Below are positions 8,627 through 19,355 of a DNA stretch of 64,000 bases, piece after piece. The notes beneath the pieces were generated by a model that saw only the letters and a program-made list of their open reading frames with translations, was not told the DNA's origin and made no database searches. A program made the translations under genes and the position numbers. How positions within the stretch are numbered: position 1 is the stretch's first letter; each line of letters opens with the position of its first letter. The DNA is from a bacterium (GTDB lineage: Bacteria > Zhuqueibacterota > Zhuqueibacteria > Residuimicrobiales > Krinioviventaceae): positions 1 through 64,000 of the forward strand of contig JAKQIY010000020.1 of assembly GCA_029561455.1 (NCBI GenBank). The letters run 5' to 3'.

Positions 8627-8679
8627 CGTCAGGCGCAGCTAATTTCAGTTGGTTAGTGGCGCTCACCAACTCATTTTTT
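8627..8679 (-). repeat. Bro-N motif fragment, copy 2
   Basis: Second copy of the 53-bp unit. On the minus strand it reads [18 protein letters not shown]. It lies directly downstream of the Bro-N/Fic gene and upstream of the truncated DinD gene, and it is joined to the same DRKRRF.TTLV coding scrap (8572-8626) as copy 1. Confidence 0.7.
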
Positions 8680-8687
8680 CCTGTATT

Positions 8688-9569
8688 TCAATTTTCCTCA
8701 TAGTAATAGGAATAATCAATTCCTTTCAGATAAATTTCACGGTTCTGTATTTTGTCGGTCAGGGCGTTTTTCAGCAGTATTTTTAGTTCACTGCTGTTTA
8801 CGGTACTTTTTACCATGGCGTTCAAATAATCTGTTTTACCTATTTTACTCCAGTCCACACATTTTTTCAGGCGTTTTTTCAATATCAAATCCAGCCATAT
8901 CCGGGCGCTTCTGCCGTTGCCTTCCATGAAAGGGTGGGCAACGTTCATTTCCACATATTTTTCTACAATTTCCTCAAAGGTATTTTCAGGCATTGCTTCT
9001 ATATGTTTTAACGTGGCGTCCAAATAAAGGGCAGCGGCAAATTGGAAACCGCCTTTGGAAATGTTCTTTTGCCTGATCTGCCCGGCAAAATCATACAAGC
9101 CGCCGAACAAAAAAGCGTGAATTTGTTGTAACCCTTTGACTGTACCAACCTCGATTTCATCGATCAAAGTACTTTCAAAAAGTGTGTAGGCTTTTTTCTT
9201 GCTTTGGCCGTCGAGGCTGTTGTCACTATATACAAACCAGTCTAAAAATTTCATGGCCCGGTTGTTCGGGAAATGTTTTGCCAAAGCAATAATACCATCA
9301 CTATCCAGGGTGTCGGTGAGGTATTTTTTGCCGTCAGGCGCAGGTAATTTCAGTTGGTTAGTGGCGCTCACCAACTCATTTTTTTCATTTTTGAGTTTTG
9401 TTTTCAGATATTTCCAATAGTTGCGCACTTTGGTATAATCGGCTTCCTGGTTCAAAATACCGACAACATCGACCACGCTAAACCACCACCTGGCGTTTTG
9501 CTCGTCCCATACGGCGCGCACTTGTCGGTCGTCAAAAAAGCGGATAGATATTTTTGTGTTATCGCTCAT
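8688..9569 (-). CDS. Bro-N (antirepressor-like) domain fused to Fic domain
   Basis: 293 residues. Residues 5-110 form a Bro-N/RhuM-like domain ([49 protein letters not shown]), known from phage antirepressors. Residues 125-290 are a Fic domain with inhibitory-loop and flap features and the catalytic [12 protein letters not shown] (212-223), matching HxFx(D/E)GNGRxxR. Fic enzymes transfer AMP or other nucleotides onto protein hydroxyls. The fusion suggests a DNA-targeted or toxin-like modifier, as in RhuM/Fic virulence and conflict proteins. The C-terminal [17 protein letters not shown] is the usual end of this Fic subgroup. It appears intact. Confidence 0.85.
   Translation of the reverse strand: MSDNTKISIRFFDDRQVRAVWDEQNARWWFSVVDVVGILNQEADYTKVRNYWKYLKTKLKNEKNELVSATNQLKLPAPDGKKYLTDTLDSDGIIALAKHFPNNRAMKFLDWFVYSDNSLDGQSKKKAYTLFESTLIDEIEVGTVKGLQQIHAFLFGGLYDFAGQIRQKNISKGGFQFAAALYLDATLKHIEAMPENTFEEIVEKYVEMNVAHPFMEGNGRSARIWLDLILKKRLKKCVDWSKIGKTDYLNAMVKSTVNSSELKILLKNALTDKIQNREIYLKGIDYSYYYEEN
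9332..9384 (-). repeat. Bro-N motif unit inside the intact Fic gene, copy 3
   Basis: The third copy of the 53-bp unit lies inside the coding sequence of the Bro-N/Fic gene (residues about 62-79). It shows where the two scraps at 7937 and 8627 derive from: this gene or a close relative. Confidence 0.75.
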
Positions 9570-9584
9570 TTACCTGAACCATGA

Positions 9585-10218
9585 TTTATTGGATGATCTG
9601 CTTGCCAATTGATTTTTTTAGTGTTTCCTGGTAATTACAAGTAATTTTTGTACCCCTTACTGCCATTACAGTTATTTTGTTTGAAATAAAGACAAGGGGT
9701 CATCGTGAATTATAATACCCTGATAATGCAACAATTAAGATTTTTCATTATGTCGTTAATTATATAAAAAAATAGGGGTAAATGCAAGCAGTAAATATGT
9801 TTTACAGGCGGTAAAGGATGGGGTCGATTAATAAAACAGTAATTTTATAAGTGGATTTATAATCCATACTTTTTTTTGAGCGCTACTAATCCCCGCACTT
9901 TCACCCTCTACAAAAGTAACCAACCATTACCGCGGCATCATGAGAATGGTTGCCGGGTGCGGTCTATCGCCGCGAGACAGGATAGCCCTCCTGGGTGGCA
10001 ATAACCCCTTTATGCCATTTCACATTTCACATTTCACCTTCGGGCACTCAAGCAGACCAGCTTTTTGTACAGCCGGGAATAGCAGAGGGGTTTTCAAAAT
10101 CCAGTTGTTAGGAGATTTCCGAAATGCTGTTTGCAGGGCAATTGAATAACCTGCCGCCTGTAAACCGTGGAAAGTGTCATACCTGCGAACTGCCATTTTT
10201 TATGATATAAGAATACCT
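9585..10218. other. intergenic region
   Basis: No gene is supported. The left half is AT-rich upstream sequence of the Fic gene. The right half contains the second copy of the 33-bp GC-rich repeat (9930-9962) and a short ACATTTC tandem near 10020-10040. A 69-codon plus-strand frame at 9940 has no family resemblance and is not annotated. Confidence 0.45.
9930..9962. repeat. 33-bp GC-rich repeat, copy 2
   Basis: CCGCGGCATCATGAGAATGG followed by TTGCCGGGTGCGG; see copy 1 at 8030-8062. Same orientation. Confidence 0.45.
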
Positions 10219-11916
10219 TTAAAAACTCCACACCCCGTTTATTTTGTTATAAGTACCAGTATTCAATATAAGCAAACCATCGGCAATAAACCAATTGATA
10301 CCGGCATCCTTTATTTGCGAATTAATTTCCTCCCGCTTGTTCATCAACATCCAAATAGATTGTAAATTTTGGCCCGTGAGTATTTGCACGCCTTTTTGTT
10401 CGTTTTGCGGATGCGGCCACGTGGTCATAAAAACCAGGTTATTTCCATAATATACACTGTCGGCTATTATTTTATCCGTTTCTATTTTAACCGGAATGCG
10501 CTGTATAAATTGGGCAAGCCATTTGTTCTCTTGCGGCGGGCCAATCGCAAAAATCCAGTGATTGGCAAGGTCCCTTTGCAGGGCAAGGCTGTCCGGCATT
10601 ATTTCCATGTTATGAAAATACGCATCGTTGTTACGCAAAGTATTGAGGACGTTATTCATTTCAGTGGCTAAATTTCGATCCGGTTCGTTTGTCGGCATAA
10701 TAAACACAATCGGACCACCGTCGGAGAACAGTGTATTGACCGAACCTGAAAACGGCGTTGCATAAAAGTTGGCGTTCAAATCGCTTGCGTCCAGTTCTTT
10801 AAAAACTTTAACAATCTCCGGGTAAAAATCCTTAAAGCGCGGATATTTTTTCCTGTTCTGTTCATACAGGGCGATCCGGTCGCTTAATGCTCCCACATAA
10901 GCAAAGCCAAGCCGTTTATCACTTTCCAGCGCGGCGCTCATTTCTTCCGGATAATCGCGATAAACCAGCCGCTCGGTGACCACCCTGACCAGGTGCTCTT
11001 CGACGCACGAAGACCATGTGCCGTAAGCCTGTTTTCTCATGTTAGCGCTGATCGGAGTATATAGAGATGCATACCTGTCAATCCGTTGCTGGAATCCACC
11101 GATGGACAAATCAATAAACGGATGGCTCAATTCATGAAATACCAAATAACTGTAGGCCTTTGCCACGCCGAGCGATGGAAGCCCGCCCTGGAGACGGCTA
11201 AAGCCGCATACCGCATAAATATCTTGCAGCCCGTTCGCCAGGTTTACATATATCCCGAATCCATGTCCATCATACAACGGCACCAGAATGATATTATAGC
11301 TGTTGCGGATTTCACCGTAAAAGGTTTCCAACACTTTTACATAATCATTATCGCTAATGATACCTGCTTCATTCCGTACAATAGTAGTGTATAGCTCTTT
11401 GTGGGCATTGAAAAAACCGGTAAAATCGGACTGAACGGCAAAATCCCGGAGAAACTGGAAAAAAGTCTCTACATTTTTGTTACCGCCGGTTTCCCGGATA
11501 AGGTACAGTTCAAGGGGGCATATCAGTTGCAGTTCCGGCGGCGCCGAGGCATGCAGTACGAGTTTGGGCAATGCGTCATGGCTAAAACCAAGTTGACGTA
11601 GCGCCGCCAGTTTCTGAACTGCCGGGTGATCGATAAATGGCTGGAAATACGCGAGGACATCCCTGGAATAGGAATAGTCAAGTTTGGTACCAAATTCCTG
11701 CCCGGACTTTTCCTCAGCCAGGAGTTGCACAACAGATAGCAATTCAATACGCGGATCGATGACGATATTTAACCGGTCGATCTCCGCCTGTATCCGGCTG
11801 TCCAGCGTGGTTTGCCATTGCCTTTCCCAATCGGCCGGCAATTCGAATTGACCTGCTTTATTACAACCGATTAAAATTATGAGACAAATTAACAAAAGGA
11901 AGCCGGTTTTTTTCAT
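10219..11916 (-). CDS. DUF4932-type lipoprotein with HELSH motif
   Basis: 565 residues. The lipoprotein signal ends LIILIGC (Cys18). The central part resembles DUF4932, with LVFHELSHPFID at 258-269; HELSH fits the zinc-binding HExxH of metallopeptidases. After residue about 390 a second region (GGPIVFIMPTNEPDRNLATE, WIFAIGPPQENKWL, LVFMTTWPHP) has an alternating strand/helix pattern and no recognised family. The protein is probably anchored in the periplasm or at the cell surface. Proteolytic activity is inferred from the motif alone. It is a single gene with its own spacing on both sides. Confidence 0.7.
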   Translation of the reverse strand: MKKTGFLLLICLIILIGCNKAGQFELPADWERQWQTTLDSRIQAEIDRLNIVIDPRIELLSVVQLLAEEKSGQEFGTKLDYSYSRDVLAYFQPFIDHPAVQKLAALRQLGFSHDALPKLVLHASAPPELQLICPLELYLIRETGGNKNVETFFQFLRDFAVQSDFTGFFNAHKELYTTIVRNEAGIISDNDYVKVLETFYGEIRNSYNIILVPLYDGHGFGIYVNLANGLQDIYAVCGFSRLQGGLPSLGVAKAYSYLVFHELSHPFIDLSIGGFQQRIDRYASLYTPISANMRKQAYGTWSSCVEEHLVRVVTERLVYRDYPEEMSAALESDKRLGFAYVGALSDRIALYEQNRKKYPRFKDFYPEIVKVFKELDASDLNANFYATPFSGSVNTLFSDGGPIVFIMPTNEPDRNLATEMNNVLNTLRNNDAYFHNMEIMPDSLALQRDLANHWIFAIGPPQENKWLAQFIQRIPVKIETDKIIADSVYYGNNLVFMTTWPHPQNEQKGVQILTGQNLQSIWMLMNKREEINSQIKDAGINWFIADGLLILNTGTYNKINGVWSF

Positions 11917-11918
11917 AA

Positions 11919-13024
<1,106 letters not shown>

Positions 13025-13150
13025 CTACAAATATAAGAAAATTTCACAATTAGAACGAATGCAAAAAGTAGATGATATAATGATTGCAGCGCTGAAAAGG
13101 GTTTTAGTAACTTTTTTAAATTGTCAGGTGGTTTTTTACTAAAACAACAC

Positions 13151-13176
13151 GACCCGCGCTTTTTGAGACGCGGGTC
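13151..13176. terminator. hairpin downstream of GAPDH gene
   Basis: GACCCGCG/CGCGGGTC forms an 8-bp GC-rich stem with a 10-nt loop, 35 bp after the GAPDH stop. The U tract in the minus direction is imperfect (GTGTTGTTTT), but the position fits an intrinsic terminator. Confidence 0.6.
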
Positions 13177-13210
13177 GCTTCAAGTATAATTTATGTTTAG
13201 AATTTTAGGA

Positions 13211-14263
13211 TTACAACGCTTTGGCAATTCTTTCCGCCAAATCGGCGGTGCGGCATGAATAACCCCATTCATTGTCGTACCAGGCAATCACTTTGACGAG
13301 ATTGCCGCCGCACACCATGTTGGTAGGCAGGTCGACTATGGCGGAATGCTCATCGCCCTTGAAATCCATTGAAACAATCGGATCGCCATAATCGCCGGTG
13401 GTTACCGCCAGAATGCCCTTTAATTCATTGTTTGCCGCTTTGGTGAATGCGGCGTTCAGCGCATCTTTGGTGGTGGCTTTTTCAACGGTTATGGAAAAGT
13501 CCACTACGGAAACGGTTGGTGTGGGCACGCGCAGGGAAAAGCCGTCGAACTTGCCGGCGAGTTCGGGAATAACCAGACCCAACGCCTTGGTGGCGCCGCT
13601 GGTGGTGGGGATCATATTCAACGCCGCCGCGCGAGCGCGCCGCATCTCTTTTTTGTGGCCCTGATCCAAAATCATCTGGTCGTTGGTGTAGGAGTGGATG
13701 GTAGTCATGACGCCGGCGACAATGCGGAAATTGTCGTGCACGACCTTGGCAACCGGGGCAAGGCAGTTGGTGGTACAGGATGCGTTGGAAATGATATGAT
13801 GTTTTTTGGGATCGTATTTGTTGTCATTCACGCCCAGAACCAGGGTAACATCTTCATTTTTGGCCGGAGCGGAGATGATGACCTTTTTCGCGCCGCCTTT
13901 AGTAATGTGGACATTAGCGCCGGCTTTAGCTTTGGCCGGGTCGCCAATCGCGTCGGTGAAAATGCCGGTCGATTCGATGACAATATCCACACCGAGGTCT
14001 TTCCAGGGTAGAGCGCCCGGGTCTTTTTCCGCAAATACTTTGATCTTTTTGCCGTCTACAACCAGGTCGGCGCCATCGATTTTAATATCCGCATTAAACC
14101 TGCCATAATTGGAATCGAATTTAAGCAGCGAGGCGTTGGTTTTTATGTCGAACAGGTCGTTAATCGCCACAACTTGCAAAGTTTTGGGATAGCGTTCCTG
14201 AATAGCTTTGAATACCTGCCGGCCGATGCGGCCGAAACCGTTGATACCTATTTTTACAGACAT
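13211..14263 (-). CDS. gap: glyceraldehyde-3-phosphate dehydrogenase, NAD-dependent
   Basis: 350 residues, full length. The Rossmann start is [13 protein letters not shown], and AINDL with D36 indicates NAD rather than NADP preference. The active-site block is [13 protein letters not shown] with the catalytic Cys163, and the C-terminal WYDNEWGYS binds NAD. It converts glyceraldehyde-3-phosphate, NAD and phosphate to 1,3-bisphosphoglycerate in glycolysis. AGGAGG upstream of the ATG (TAAAGGAGGATATACC) is a strong ribosome-binding site. It is a stand-alone gene followed by a hairpin. Codon use is of the house type, unlike the AT-rich islands. Confidence 0.97.
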   Translation of the reverse strand: MSVKIGINGFGRIGRQVFKAIQERYPKTLQVVAINDLFDIKTNASLLKFDSNYGRFNADIKIDGADLVVDGKKIKVFAEKDPGALPWKDLGVDIVIESTGIFTDAIGDPAKAKAGANVHITKGGAKKVIISAPAKNEDVTLVLGVNDNKYDPKKHHIISNASCTTNCLAPVAKVVHDNFRIVAGVMTTIHSYTNDQMILDQGHKKEMRRARAAALNMIPTTSGATKALGLVIPELAGKFDGFSLRVPTPTVSVVDFSITVEKATTKDALNAAFTKAANNELKGILAVTTGDYGDPIVSMDFKGDEHSAIVDLPTNMVCGGNLVKVIAWYDNEWGYSCRTADLAERIAKAL

Positions 14264-14357
14264 GGTATATCCTCCTTTATATGATATACATTTTAGAGCA
14301 ACTATAAGAGTTTATGGATTTATATTTAAACAAATAGCTTGCAAGATTTTGAACGAT

Positions 14358-15461
14358 TTACCTGTTGAGAATATTCTCCTTTATCACCTTGATACATTCG
14401 CCCGGCTCTTCAAAAATGGGACTGTGCGCCGAGTTGCTGAAAGAATAGAATCCTTTTGCAGGAGCGCTGATTTTGTCAAAATACTGTTTGGATAATTGGT
14501 ACGAACAAGTATAATCAAAAGTTCCATGTAAAATATACACGGGAATGGCAAAGGTGGTATTCTCCTGCGCCAGATCGTGCTGCATCATTTCGTTCCACAT
14601 AATGCTGATACCCGAACCGGCTTTGCCTTTCCACAAGTTGATTTTATCGGCCAAGCTGTATTCTTTGAAAAGCAATGAGGGGATAAACAGGCCGGTAACG
14701 ACATTCTTCATATTGTGCATGGTGCCGATGCCGAGGTCGTGCATCGCCAGGTCTCTTATCCTGGTGTATTCTATGGGAACCGGTTCCGTTATAACAACCG
14801 GGTGGCTCTTGAATATTTCATAGTATTTCTGTTTACCGCTATCTTGTGCATACTGTTCCAGAATATAATCGTACGCCAGTTTTTCGGACAGCTTTTGATA
14901 GGTGATTTGCGCCACGCCGATATAGGCCGTATACAGTTCCGGGTAGCGGGCAATGACCTTAACGCCGAGGTAGGTGCCGCCGGAATGCGCCATTAAATAA
15001 ATTTTGTCCTGCGCAAAGCGGCTGCGTAAATAATCAGTCATGGCTTTAGTATCGCTCACCAGGTCGTCGATGGTTACCTTGCGGTCTTTGCCGCCGGCCT
15101 TGCAGGACATGCCCGCGCCGCGCTGCTCCCACCACACCACCGTAAAAATGCTGTCAAGTCCGGTTGGGTATTGCTGCGTGAGGAAATAATCCGGCATGCC
15201 GCCATGCAGGTAGAGCAATACGGGATTGTTAATATCCCGCCCTTTGATGAAAAATCCCAGCTTGCCGCCGTTTACATCGATATAGCCTTTTTCCGCAATG
15301 CTGTTTGCTATGATATTGCCCTGCGCATCGACGAACGGTTGCGGCTTGCCGGGACTGTTGATGATGAGCCATACAAATAACGCGATGAACAGGATTATGA
15401 TTATGCCCACTAGTACCATGAGCGCCGCTCCGATCTTTTTTGCTATTTTACTTTGCCGCAT
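14358..15461 (-). CDS. membrane-anchored alpha/beta hydrolase
   Basis: 367 residues. A membrane anchor (about 11-35) is followed by an alpha/beta-hydrolase domain. The oxyanion motif is LYLHGGMP, WWEQRGAGMS is typical of proline iminopeptidase-like enzymes, the nucleophile is S160 in AHSGGT, the acid is in HGTFDYTC and the His is in FSNSAHSP. The catalytic part probably faces the periplasm. The substrate is unknown; peptidase or esterase activity is possible. Confidence 0.85.
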   Translation of the reverse strand: MRQSKIAKKIGAALMVLVGIIIILFIALFVWLIINSPGKPQPFVDAQGNIIANSIAEKGYIDVNGGKLGFFIKGRDINNPVLLYLHGGMPDYFLTQQYPTGLDSIFTVVWWEQRGAGMSCKAGGKDRKVTIDDLVSDTKAMTDYLRSRFAQDKIYLMAHSGGTYLGVKVIARYPELYTAYIGVAQITYQKLSEKLAYDYILEQYAQDSGKQKYYEIFKSHPVVITEPVPIEYTRIRDLAMHDLGIGTMHNMKNVVTGLFIPSLLFKEYSLADKINLWKGKAGSGISIMWNEMMQHDLAQENTTFAIPVYILHGTFDYTCSYQLSKQYFDKISAPAKGFYSFSNSAHSPIFEEPGECIKVIKENILNR

Positions 15462-15747
15462 TGAAAGTAACCTTGAATTTTGATTTTAATATTCATTTTG
15501 CATACCGTAAAATCCGGGTTTTGCAGAATAGTAATTGTTGCTTAATTTATATTATTGTTTTATGGGAATTCGGAGATAAATATAGTTGAAAAAAAGGAGA
15601 GAGGAAAGAGAAATGAGAGGGGAGTATGAACTAGCATGTATTGAAATAGGAAACAGATATAGCTGTTAATTTCTATTACTGATAGAATGGAATGGAATTA
15701 AGAATGAACGGCCGAGACAATCAATAAAAATATCTTGTTGTTTGATA

Positions 15748-16404
15748 CTATATATAAATTAATGATACTACAGCTAATAAATCATCTACCCAATGCTGAA
15801 TTGCAATTTTGCTAGTTCTTATTTCTTTTGAGTATAATATTTCTGTAGGATAGTTAATATTTGAAATTGCATAAAATGGCAAAACTCGATTATGAAGATT
15901 TGTGATATTTTCCCAATTCAAATGAATACTTGTATTCCGTACTATTTGGAGATGTCTTGGTGTGTCACCTAAAACACTGAGTGCATTTAAAACCTGTATT
16001 TTAATTATATCTACATCAGTGCCTGGTTCAGATAGGTTTGTTGAGATTTTTGTGATACAATCAACATCTCCCCAAGTTGGTTCTTGGTAACTTGCACTAA
16101 TCATTCCACTAGGCGTTTTGCGTTTTCCAATTAAATAGAGGATATAATGAATTGCTTCAAATTCATTCTTACCAGAAAAGCTTGGAACGGAAATTATTTG
16201 CTGTTTTTTCAAATCTTCGCCACCTAGCAGGTAAGCAAGCCAGAAATTCCGCCAAAATCTATTCCAACTTTGCCAAAGAAAATTGATCACACCAGATGCA
16301 AAAATAAAATTTTTTTGAGAATTTTCATTGCAAAGCTTAAAGTAATCAAGACTTTTTTGTGATGTACTATAAATCTTTGAATATTGTTTTGCGATTGAAT
16401 ACAT
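15748..16404 (-). CDS. HEPN-domain protein, predicted RNase, partner of DUF262 protein
   Basis: 218 residues, strongly helical. IVRNTSIHLN contains R156-N-x3-H161, the Rx4-6H signature of HEPN ribonucleases, with Asn after Arg as in active members. The order of helices and the downstream partner gene recall the MAE_28990/RiboL-PSP HEPN groups, but family assignment is not certain. It begins 4 bp after the DUF262 gene stops, so translation is probably coupled. The inferred role is the RNA-cleaving effector of a two-gene abortive-infection or toxin-antitoxin-like cassette. Very AT-rich, unlike the GAPDH region. Confidence 0.6.
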   Translation of the reverse strand: MYSIAKQYSKIYSTSQKSLDYFKLCNENSQKNFIFASGVINFLWQSWNRFWRNFWLAYLLGGEDLKKQQIISVPSFSGKNEFEAIHYILYLIGKRKTPSGMISASYQEPTWGDVDCITKISTNLSEPGTDVDIIKIQVLNALSVLGDTPRHLQIVRNTSIHLNWENITNLHNRVLPFYAISNINYPTEILYSKEIRTSKIAIQHWVDDLLAVVSLIYI

Positions 16405-16408
16405 TTAA

Positions 16409-17479
16409 TTAACTTAACTCATCCATTTTATTTTGCAAAGCCGCAACAATCCATTTATGTCTAATAATACGAGATTCTTTATTACCAGTTGCTCTTTTAT
16501 TTGCTCTTACAAATTGTCTGTATCTACCATTAATATCATCAATATCTACAGCATTAAATAACTCTAAAATATTTTGGGTAGCAATATCTGAATTCAACGC
16601 ATATTCACCAGTTGGTTCAAGTCCATCAATTTCATTAGGATTTATATTTTGAAGCCCCCATTTATTATAAATAAGCGCAGAAAATAATGAGTAAAATGAA
16701 TACATTTTTAGAACTCTCGCATCACAGATAGTATTAAGATTTACTTTTATAAAATCTATAGTATCCGATAACTTTTTTAGAAGTTCAGCTTGATTGTCAA
16801 ATTTTATATTATATTTTTTGTACAAATCATCAATTTTTGATTTAGAACGAGTAATAATACCTGTATCGATAATTTGACATAGTTCTGCTATTAATTCTGT
16901 ATCCTCCATTCTAGAAAGTTGTCTGGTATTTAAAATATTGTATGCTTCGAATAATGGTGAATACAAATTAATAATTTTTAATATAAACCATTTAAATTCT
17001 CCTTGAAAAGTTGCATGCCTTTTTTCTGCTTCATTAAGGGGGAGTGTATATGAGTTTATTCGTCGAAAAATTTCTAATACTTCATCCTCTGTACCGGCAA
17101 TAACAGTATCTACAGAAATTTCATAAGATAAAAACTCTTTTTTTAATTCATCATCTAAATCACTAAAATTACAGCCAACAAATTTATCACTAACTTTTGT
17201 TAATTTTATTCTATCATGAATGAAATCATTTATTGTAGTAAGTCTTTGTTGCCCATCAATTATTTCTCTAATTGATTTCCTTGTTCTTAGATCTACTGTT
17301 TGTCTTATTGTTATTTTGGGAAAAGGGAATCCATTTAGAATTGTGTCAATGAAATAAGACCGTGCATTAGGAGGCCATAGCCCTTTTGATCTTTGATATT
17401 TAGTATTTATTAAAAGTTGTTTTTCATCCATCCAATTACTTATATCTGAAATAATAATTACATTTCTTGTGACTTGCAT
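16409..17479 (-). CDS. DUF262 (ParB/sulfiredoxin-like, GmrS-type) protein
   Basis: 356 residues. The N-terminal domain has YQRSKGLW (28-35), FPFPKI (51-56) and IIDGQQRLTTI (73-83); DGQQR is the hallmark of DUF262, related to ParB/sulfiredoxin NTPases and to the N-terminal part of GmrSD-type modification-dependent enzymes. A second conserved block is RINSYTLPLNEAEKRHA. The C-terminal half is helical and lacks the DUF1524 HNH nuclease often fused in the family, so an effector has to come from a partner: the HEPN protein encoded 4 bp downstream. It probably uses nucleotide binding or hydrolysis to sense invading DNA or control the effector. Confidence 0.85.
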   Translation of the reverse strand: MQVTRNVIIISDISNWMDEKQLLINTKYQRSKGLWPPNARSYFIDTILNGFPFPKITIRQTVDLRTRKSIREIIDGQQRLTTINDFIHDRIKLTKVSDKFVGCNFSDLDDELKKEFLSYEISVDTVIAGTEDEVLEIFRRINSYTLPLNEAEKRHATFQGEFKWFILKIINLYSPLFEAYNILNTRQLSRMEDTELIAELCQIIDTGIITRSKSKIDDLYKKYNIKFDNQAELLKKLSDTIDFIKVNLNTICDARVLKMYSFYSLFSALIYNKWGLQNINPNEIDGLEPTGEYALNSDIATQNILELFNAVDIDDINGRYRQFVRANKRATGNKESRIIRHKWIVAALQNKMDELS

Positions 17480-18062
17480 AAATAATAACTCCCATTTTTC
17501 AATTTAAACTATATAACATTCGGATTCTATGTCGATTTATTTTTTAATCTACTACAAACTATTAATCCCTGTTTTTTAATCTCCTTATTATCTAGAGAAT
17601 TACCTTCATTTTTGCTATTCAATCTCCTGTTGGCTTTCACACCAAACCACTTTATGGCATTATTGACGTCAACGAGATCAATCCGCTGGTCCTGTGCCTC
17701 TCACTTTGCAAGTGTAATAAAGAATGAAATCTACATAAATACACCACTGTTCGCATCTTTGCTCCTTGTTCCAATCTCCTGATTATAACAGGCTTGCAAT
17801 AAATTCTTTAATTTGTAAAACAGGATTTGGAATTCATAGGCATCCATATTCCTAATTGGTGCTTAAGAGCGAGAAACGCACACAACGAAAATTTATCTTC
17901 TTTTAAAGAGACTGCCGAAGCATAAGAATAGTTACTTTTACCATCATTTCTGCTACATTTAGTATCTCAAAATTATTGTCTTTCTTCATACCCTCCACCT
18001 TGATAGTTGAAGTGATGTGTTTTTGATATTCTATTAATTTTTATTTCATTGATTTAAAATAA
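17480..18062. other. intergenic region with one possible coding scrap
   Basis: No complete gene. A 57-codon minus-strand open stretch (17527-17700) lacks a start and reads QRIDLVDVNNAIKWFGVKAN followed by a lysine- and asparagine-rich tail. It is slightly more GC-rich at its upstream end than its surroundings and may be a remnant, but I cannot name it. Confidence 0.3.
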
Positions 18063-19355
18063 TTAGTATGATGGTATTTCTGGAAGTTCACTATAAGTTC
18101 TGGCAACAAACAGATCCGGTCGTTGATTGCGCATTATAGCAACCCCTTTCTCAGTGACTTTTGTATTTACCACTAATACATTTTTAAGAGAATTTATTCT
18201 TATTAGATATTTTAAACTTTGATCGGAAATCTGATTTCCACGCAAATCGAGTGAACGAAGGAATTTGCAATTAATTAGGTATTTTAACCCTTTATCAGTG
18301 ATTTGTGAGTATGTCAATTCGAGATTATAAAGACTTGGGATGCTTGCAAGAAACAACATCCCTTTGTCACTAATAGCAGTAGAGTTCAACGAGAGATGAT
18401 TTAGATCAGGGAAGTTACTTAACAGATTTAGATCATCGTCGACAATTCTGGTATCGTTAAGACTCAACGATGTGAGAAGTTTAAGGCCTATCAAATTATT
18501 CAAACCGCGGCCAGTGATCTTATACCCATCTAACCGTAACAAGCGAAGTAATGGAAGACAACCAAGGTACTTCAAACCCTCGTCAGTTATTTGTATAGCC
18601 TGCTCAAAGTTAGAATTCATAGGTGTACTAAGAACAAGAGCTTCGAGACTAATAAGTTCCCCAATATATTGAAGTATAGAATCGTTGATAGGGGTATCAA
18701 GAAGGTTGAGTCTTTTAAGAGCAGGGAAACGATTAAGATATTGTAATTCCGATTCGGAAATGGTCGAGAGGGGAAAATCTAAGTTCGTGATTTTTAGAAG
18801 ATCAGTATTAGTAAGCTCATTTATTGTTTTTCCAACACCCCAAGCGATTTGTTCACGAATGCTTTCAGGTAGTGTGTTAATTGGTTCAATATCAAGTAGA
18901 CGGGTTGTATTCGTTTCCTTGTGATAGAGTTTGATACCTTCTTCAAGAGATCTTATAAGTTTTTCCAATCCTGCTTCTTTAAAAAGATCAACATACTGGA
19001 AACCCTTAAGCGGTTGGGGAATTTGGCACGGTTCTAAGCGTACAGGAATTAAATAGATATCATCTTCGAGCTTTTCATGCCAGAGTGATAAAGCAATCCT
19101 TATTTCTTTTCGTAGAAAACCACGTTTTGAAACAGAACGCGAGCTAAGAAAGACAAGTACAAAATCAGCATTCTTTAATGCGGTCATGATAGCTCCACTC
19201 CATCTCTGTCCCGGAATGAGATTGTGTTTATCCATCCAGGGTGTATAACCTGCAGTCTGAAGACTCGTAAAGGTTCTCTCTACTAAGTTTTCGTCCTCGC
19301 GTGCATAACTCAAGAATATGTTAGTTTTATTTTCTATCAATTTTCGTGTGTACAT
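18063..19355 (-). CDS. TIR domain fused to leucine-rich repeats
   Basis: 430 residues. Residues 10-140 form a TIR_2-type domain: NIFLSYARED, GYTPWMDKHNLIPGQRW, ADFVLVFLSSRSV and RKEIRIAL, with E84 at the position of the catalytic Glu of NAD-cleaving TIRs. Residues about 170-415 hold eight or nine leucine-rich repeats of about 24 residues (L..L.L..T.I.D.GL.YL). There is no nucleotide-binding domain between them and no signal or membrane segment, so the protein is cytosolic. TIR enzymes act in bacterial anti-phage defence by consuming NAD or making signal nucleotides. The LRRs could sense a ligand; this is inference. Single gene in an AT-rich stretch. Confidence 0.88.
   Translation of the reverse strand: MYTRKLIENKTNIFLSYAREDENLVERTFTSLQTAGYTPWMDKHNLIPGQRWSGAIMTALKNADFVLVFLSSRSVSKRGFLRKEIRIALSLWHEKLEDDIYLIPVRLEPCQIPQPLKGFQYVDLFKEAGLEKLIRSLEEGIKLYHKETNTTRLLDIEPINTLPESIREQIAWGVGKTINELTNTDLLKITNLDFPLSTISESELQYLNRFPALKRLNLLDTPINDSILQYIGELISLEALVLSTPMNSNFEQAIQITDEGLKYLGCLPLLRLLRLDGYKITGRGLNNLIGLKLLTSLSLNDTRIVDDDLNLLSNFPDLNHLSLNSTAISDKGMLFLASIPSLYNLELTYSQITDKGLKYLINCKFLRSLDLRGNQISDQSLKYLIRINSLKNVLVVNTKVTEKGVAIMRNQRPDLFVARTYSELPEIPSY

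Noticed and set aside
9940-10149. 69-codon plus-strand frame
   Set aside because: Starts inside a repeated 33-bp element and shows no family features or ribosome-binding site.
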